Of a stretch of DNA of 8,248 bases, positions 5,223-8,248 are shown in pieces. The notes under the pieces are model-generated. The model was not told where the DNA came from and made no database searches. It saw nothing but the letters and a program-made list of their open reading frames with translations. Every line of letters starts with the position of its first letter. Position 1 is the first letter of the stretch. Both the position numbers and the translations under genes were made by a program. This DNA is from an uncultured Micrococcales bacterium (GTDB lineage Bacteria > Actinomycetota > Actinomycetes > Actinomycetales > Microbacteriaceae), in the NCBI GenBank assembly GCA_903866485.1, contig CAIPNT010000094.1:1-8248 (forward strand). The letters are read 5' to 3'.

Positions 5223-6197
5223 ATGTCTCACAAGAACATCTTCGGCCAGACGCTGGTCGCTCTAGTCACACCGATGACCGCCGATGGCGAAGTTGACTGG
5301 GCCGATACCGAGAAGCTAATCGACTACGTCATCACAAATGGCGCAGACGGAGTAGTCGTTACCGGTACCACCGGTGAGACCAGCACGCTTACCGACGCCG
5401 AGAAAATCAAGCTTGTTGAGGTGGGCAAGTCGGTCTCTGGCGGCCGTGCCAAAATCATCACCGGTGGTGGCTCTAACGAAACAGCGCACGCGATGCAGCT
5501 TTATAAGGCCAGCGAAAAGGCCGGAGCCGACGGAATCATGATCGTTACTCCTTACTACAACAAGCCGACCCAGGCCGGTGTGCTAACCCACTTCAGAATG
5601 GTTGCCGATTCAACCGACCTTCCGGTCATCTTGTATGACATTCCTGGACGTGCCGGCATTTCGATTTCTCATGACACCTTTCACCGTGCATCAAAGCACC
5701 CGAACATCATCGCGGTCAAAGACGCCAAGGGGGACCTAGCCCAGGCCACTCGCATCATGAATGAGACGGGCTTGTTCTATTTCTCTGGCGACGACTCAAA
5801 CCTGCTGCCGCACCTTTCGATTGGTGCAGTAGGTTGCATCTCGGTCACCGCGAACATCGCACCGGCTGCCTACCGCGAGCTGATTGATGCCGCTAACCGC
5901 AATGACTTTCACCACGCCCTAACCGTGCACAACAGCCTCGACCCGCTGCAGCGCGCCGCAATGACCCACGTGCCTGGCACAGTGGCGGCAAAATACATCC
6001 TGAATGGCCTCGGTGTCATCTCTAGCCCACGCGTTCGCCTTCCACTGGTTGGTCCCGAAGACGCCGAGGCAGCTCGAATCGAAGCCGATATTGACCTGGT
6101 TGGCCAGATCACCGGTCTATCATTCAGCAACTTCAGGCCAGACCGAAACGCAGCCGCCGGCGGTGCGCTGCCAAAGGTTGCCGGCACTACCCGCTAA
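5223..6197 (+). CDS. dapA: 4-hydroxy-tetrahydrodipicolinate synthase (DapA)
   Basis: DapA condenses pyruvate with aspartate semialdehyde, the first committed step toward diaminopimelate and lysine. It is a class I aldolase-type TIM barrel, usually a cytoplasmic tetramer. Key residues sit a constant five places after the E. coli numbering: the GTTGE loop at 48-52 with Thr49/Thr50, Tyr112 in PYYNKPTQAG, catalytic Tyr138 in LYDIPGRAG, Arg143, and Schiff-base Lys166 in AVKDAKGD. The later SGDDSNLLPHLSIGAVGCISVTAN segment is also typical. The 324 residues are slightly longer than the E. coli enzyme (about 292), with additions mainly at the C-terminus, where a short Ala/Gly/Pro-rich tail ends the protein. 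The ATG start has a TANNNT hexamer six bases upstream. rnj follows after 74 bases, an arrangement common in actinobacteria. Lysine feedback cannot be judged with confidence from sequence alone. Confidence 0.97.
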   Translation: MSHKNIFGQTLVALVTPMTADGEVDWADTEKLIDYVITNGADGVVVTGTTGETSTLTDAEKIKLVEVGKSVSGGRAKIITGGGSNETAHAMQLYKASEKAGADGIMIVTPYYNKPTQAGVLTHFRMVADSTDLPVILYDIPGRAGISISHDTFHRASKHPNIIAVKDAKGDLAQATRIMNETGLFYFSGDDSNLLPHLSIGAVGCISVTANIAPAAYRELIDAANRNDFHHALTVHNSLDPLQRAAMTHVPGTVAAKYILNGLGVISSPRVRLPLVGPEDAEAARIEADIDLVGQITGLSFSNFRPDRNAAAGGALPKVAGTTR

Positions 6198-6204
6198 CCC
6201 CCAA

Positions 6205-6218
6205 TCGCGATCACGCGA
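6205..6218 (+). terminator. Weak terminator-like hairpin after dapA
   Basis: TCGCG and CGCGA form a perfect five-base-pair stem around the loop ATCA, eight bases after the dapA stop, followed by the A/T-rich GTTATTTATAAA. The stem is short and the T content interrupted, so termination is uncertain. The A/T-rich part may instead belong to the rnj promoter. Confidence 0.3.
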
Positions 6219-6226
6219 GTTATTTA

Positions 6227-6232
6227 TAAAGT
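6227..6232 (+). promoter_or_regulatory. Candidate -10 element for rnj
   Basis: The A/T-rich stretch 6221-6232 stands out from its surroundings and contains TAAAGT (TANNNT) at 6227-6232; the overlapping TATAAA at 6225-6230 is an alternative register. Transcription from here would start near 6239 and give a leader of about 33 bases. No matching -35 element was seen. Confidence 0.4.
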
Positions 6233-6245
6233 GCGCAAGAGCGCA
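6232..6245 (+). other. Inverted repeat in the rnj upstream region
   Basis: TGCGC and GCGCA form a perfect five-base-pair stem with loop AAGA, immediately after the candidate -10 element. It lies at the presumed transcription start or 5' end of the rnj message. It could be an operator-like site or a 5' hairpin; no T-run follows, so it is not a terminator. Confidence 0.3.
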
Positions 6246-6271
6246 TAACAACCGAATAGAAAAGAGAACCA

Positions 6272-7945
6272 TTGGTTCAAACCCTTCCGGCACCGGCTGC
6301 GCTGCGCCCGGGCGTCCTCCGCATCATCCCGCTAGGTGGAATCGGAGAGATCGGTCGCAACATGACCGTCTTCGAGATTGACGGCAAGATTCTCATCGTC
6401 GACTGTGGCGTGCTCTTTCCAGAAGAACACCAACCTGGCATCGACGTCATCCTGCCCGATTTTGGCTACCTAAAAGACCGCATGGATGACGTTATCGGCA
6501 TCTTTTTGACCCACGGGCACGAAGACCACATCGGCGGTGTTCCCTACCTGTTGCGCATGAAGCAAGATGTGCCGATTCTTGGTTCGGCGCTGACCCTCGC
6601 ATTTGTCGAAGCAAAGCTCAAAGAACACCGAATCACGCCTTACACGATGGTTGTTGCCGAGGGGCAGCGCGAGCAGATGGCCGGGTTTAACCTCGAATTC
6701 ATCGCCGTTAATCACTCGATTCCAGATGCGCTCGCCGTGGTAATCCGCTCGGCCGCCGGCACCGTTTTGCACACCGGTGACTTCAAGATGGACCAGTTGC
6801 CGCTTGACGGCCGACTTACCGACCTGCGCGCCTTTGCTCGAGTCGGTGAAGAGGGTCTCGACCTGTTCATGAGCGACAGCACCAATGCAGATGTACCAGG
6901 TTTCACACCGCTCGAAAAAGACATCGGCCCGGTTATTGAGAGTGTCATCGCTCGTTCAAAGAAGCGCGTGATTGTTGCATCGTTCTCGAGTCACGTTCAC
7001 CGCGTGCAGCAGGTGGTTGATGCCGCCAAGGCCAATAACCGCAAGGTTGCTTTGGTTGGCCGATCGATGGTTCGCAACATGCAGATCGCCATCCAGATGG
7101 GTTATCTAACCGCCGAAACCGAAGACTTTGTCGACCTGAAGCAGGCAGCAAACCTGCCAGCCGACAAGGTGGTTTACATGTCCACGGGTTCACAGGGTGA
7201 GCCGATGGCCGTCTTGGCGCGCATGGCCAACCTAGAGCACGACATCGAAATCGGTGAGGGCGACACCGTCATCCTGGCAAGCTCGCTAATTCCGGGCAAT
7301 GAAAACGCGGTTTACCGCGTAATCGATGGCTTGACCAAACTTGGCGCAAACGTTGTTCACAAAGGCAATGCAAAGGTGCACGTTTCGGGTCACGCAGCCG
7401 CCGGTGAGTTGCTCTATTGCTACAACATTCTTCAGCCTAAGAACGTTATGCCGGTGCACGGTGAATACCGCCACCTCATAGCGAATGGAAAGCTTGCCGA
7501 GCAAACCGGTGTTCCGAGCGAGCGAGTTCTAATCACCGAGGATGGCTGGGTTATCGACCTTGTCGACGGCGTTGCCGAGGTGGTCGGAGCGGTTGAATGC
7601 GGTCTGCTTTATGTGGATGGCAAAAACGTAGGCACGATCACCGAGGATGACCTCAAAGACCGTCGAGTCTTGGCCGAAGAGGGTTTCATTTCAATCTTCT
7701 GCGTGGTTGACGAAAATGGTCGAGTGATTGTCGGTCCTGAAATTAGGGCCCGAGCTTTTGCCGAGGATGACCACGTCTTCGATGCCGTGCGCCCAATGAT
7801 CGAGCGCGCTCTAGCCGAGGCAGCCGGGCAGGGCATAAAAGACACCTATGCGCTGCAGCAAGTCATTCGCCGCACAATAGGCACGTGGGTCAACAAGGCT
7901 CATCGACGTCGTCCAATGATCATTCCGGTGGTTGTTCAGGGTTAG
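6272..7945 (+). CDS. rnj: Ribonuclease J (metallo-beta-lactamase/beta-CASP exo- and endoribonuclease)
   Basis: RNase J processes and degrades RNA, with 5'-3' exonuclease and endonuclease activity, as a zinc-dependent dimer or tetramer in the cytoplasm. Its 557 residues match actinobacterial RNase J. The metallo-beta-lactamase core has PLGGIGEIGRN (20-30), the metal-binding HGHEDH (81-86), HSIPD (148-152), HTGDFKMD (167-174) and SDSTNA (201-206). The beta-CASP part includes SSHVHR (239-244), SGHAAAGE from 372, and PVHGEYRH (394-401), the last carrying a metal-ligand histidine. A C-terminal domain from about 450 completes it. The TTG start at 6272 is the only reasonable choice: an in-frame TAG at 6257-6259 blocks longer forms, the first ATG (residue 31) would cut into the core, and AAAGAG lies five bases upstream as a Shine-Dalgarno-like site. 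Unlike its neighbours it appears to have a true leader. The dapA-rnj-ftsK order is common in actinobacteria. Confidence 0.97.
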   Translation: MVQTLPAPAALRPGVLRIIPLGGIGEIGRNMTVFEIDGKILIVDCGVLFPEEHQPGIDVILPDFGYLKDRMDDVIGIFLTHGHEDHIGGVPYLLRMKQDVPILGSALTLAFVEAKLKEHRITPYTMVVAEGQREQMAGFNLEFIAVNHSIPDALAVVIRSAAGTVLHTGDFKMDQLPLDGRLTDLRAFARVGEEGLDLFMSDSTNADVPGFTPLEKDIGPVIESVIARSKKRVIVASFSSHVHRVQQVVDAAKANNRKVALVGRSMVRNMQIAIQMGYLTAETEDFVDLKQAANLPADKVVYMSTGSQGEPMAVLARMANLEHDIEIGEGDTVILASSLIPGNENAVYRVIDGLTKLGANVVHKGNAKVHVSGHAAAGELLYCYNILQPKNVMPVHGEYRHLIANGKLAEQTGVPSERVLITEDGWVIDLVDGVAEVVGAVECGLLYVDGKNVGTITEDDLKDRRVLAEEGFISIFCVVDENGRVIVGPEIRARAFAEDDHVFDAVRPMIERALAEAAGQGIKDTYALQQVIRRTIGTWVNKAHRRRPMIIPVVVQG

Positions 7946-7946
7946 T

Positions 7947-7957
7947 CGCCTATGGCG
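7947..7957 (+). terminator. Very weak hairpin after rnj
   Basis: CGCC and GGCG pair across a three-base loop (TAT), one base after the rnj stop codon, followed by CTTTC. Four base pairs and a broken T-stretch give little support for termination. It is recorded because the 64-base rnj-ftsK gap has no better candidate. Confidence 0.15.
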
Positions 7958-7997
7958 CTTTCAGCCGTGCCTTCGGCGTTCTGTCGCAGGGGGCTGT

Positions 7998-8003
7998 TAG
8001 TTT
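7998..8003 (+). promoter_or_regulatory. Candidate -10 hexamer for leaderless ftsK
   Basis: TAGTTT fits TANNNT and is followed by six bases (TGAAGC) and the ATG at 8010. The spacer is identical to that of dapB, and the two start regions agree at 13 of 15 positions from hexamer through ATG. GAAG ends one base before the ATG, so it cannot serve as a normal Shine-Dalgarno site. Confidence 0.52.
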
Positions 8004-8009
8004 TGAAGC

Positions 8010-8248
8010 ATGGCTTCACGTAAACCCGCACCCAAGCGCAAACCGGCAACCCGAGCGGCTCGTCAGCCTGCCCGCGGGCAGGTTTCAGGCGATGGCACTG
8101 CCGGTTTTTTTGCGGGAGTCGCTAGGGCATATTCGGTGCTGGCTCGCGTGGTCGGTGGCGGGGCTCGCGCGCTCAGCCAAAAGAAAATCGACAAGGCTGA
8201 CCTGCGTGACGAGCTTCCGTTGTTTTTGTTTATCTTGGGCATCGCAGG
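8010..8248 (+). CDS. ftsK: FtsK-type DNA translocase, N-terminal fragment (gene runs off window)
   Basis: Only the first 79 residues are visible, the rest lying beyond the window. Residues 1-23 are strongly basic and Ala/Pro-rich, a usual start for actinobacterial FtsK. A conserved-looking stretch follows (GFFAGVARAYSVLARVVGGGARALS, about 32-56), then a charged linker with DLRDELPLF (64-72) leading into the first hydrophobic membrane segment. That order matches the N-terminus of Microbacteriaceae FtsK, and the position right after rnj is the usual one for ftsK in actinobacteria. FtsK is a septal membrane protein whose C-terminal AAA motor pumps DNA to clear and resolve chromosome termini at division; none of the motor is visible here, so the call rests on N-terminal resemblance and context. 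Confidence 0.8.
   Translation, partial: MASRKPAPKRKPATRAARQPARGQVSGDGTAGFFAGVARAYSVLARVVGGGARALSQKKIDKADLRDELPLFLFILGIA
8067..8082. repeat. 16-base perfect palindrome within the ftsK 5' coding region
   Basis: The sequence CCTGCCCGCGGGCAGG equals its own reverse complement. In RNA it can fold as a six-base-pair stem with loop CGCG, about 57 bases after the start codon. It encodes part of the basic, low-complexity N-terminus (QPARGQ), where codon choice is loosely constrained. TTT follows directly but no longer T-run does. Its role, if any, is unknown. Confidence 0.4.

Noticed and set aside
8102..8110. Run of seven T after GC-rich sequence in ftsK as an intrinsic terminator
   Set aside because: The preceding sequence forms at most a three- or four-base-pair stem, and the run falls within a well-conserved FtsK N-terminal reading frame (two Phe codons).
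1..8248. CRISPR array, insertion sequence, tRNA, rRNA, riboswitch or phage genes
   Set aside because: Gaps between genes are all shorter than 80 bases, I saw no regularly spaced repeats or terminal inverted repeats, and no lysine-riboswitch-sized leader precedes dapA or dapB.

Overview
The window comes from an actinobacterium (Actinomycetota), most likely a small-genome, moderate-GC member of Microbacteriaceae. The basis is the gene order (M16 protease, dapB, thyX, dapA, RNase J, ftsK), the actinobacterial form of the proteins, the TTG/GTG starts, and the many genes whose -10-like TANNNT hexamer lies 6-7 bases before the start codon, the usual layout of leaderless actinobacterial transcripts. 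The family assignment is inferred; no rRNA or marker gene in the window settles it.

Layout. From 1 to 2272 (+): the C-terminal part of an M16 zinc peptidase, dapB (4-hydroxy-tetrahydrodipicolinate reductase), and a small membrane-anchored TPR-like protein overlapping dapB by ATGA. From 2316 to 3226 (+): a two-gene unit, a membrane-tethered thioredoxin-fold protein (CSQC) overlapping a DUF4395 four-helix membrane protein that carries its own CxxC. From 3245 to 3979 (+): thyX, flavin-dependent thymidylate synthase. From 3986 to 5185 (-): a SulP-family anion transporter without a STAS domain, convergent with thyX and divergent from dapA. From 5223 to 7945 (+): dapA (4-hydroxy-tetrahydrodipicolinate synthase) and rnj (ribonuclease J). 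From 8010 to the end (+): the N-terminus of an FtsK-type DNA translocase.

Functionally this is mostly a housekeeping block. DapA and DapB catalyse the first two committed steps of the diaminopimelate/lysine branch, which feeds peptidoglycan and protein. ThyX makes dTMP. RNase J handles RNA processing and decay, FtsK handles chromosome segregation at division, and the M16 enzyme is a probable processing peptidase. The less ordinary parts are the thioredoxin/DUF4395 pair and the SulP transporter on the opposite strand within an otherwise co-oriented block. No stretch longer than 300 bases lacks a gene. I saw no tRNA, rRNA, CRISPR array, insertion sequence or phage gene.

The most notable pattern is at the gene starts. 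Six of the seven starts that are visible and not overlapped by an upstream gene (dapB, the thioredoxin gene, thyX, sulP, dapA, ftsK) have TANNNT 6-7 bases upstream and no convincing Shine-Dalgarno site. rnj alone appears to have a real 5' leader, with an SD-like site and inverted repeats.
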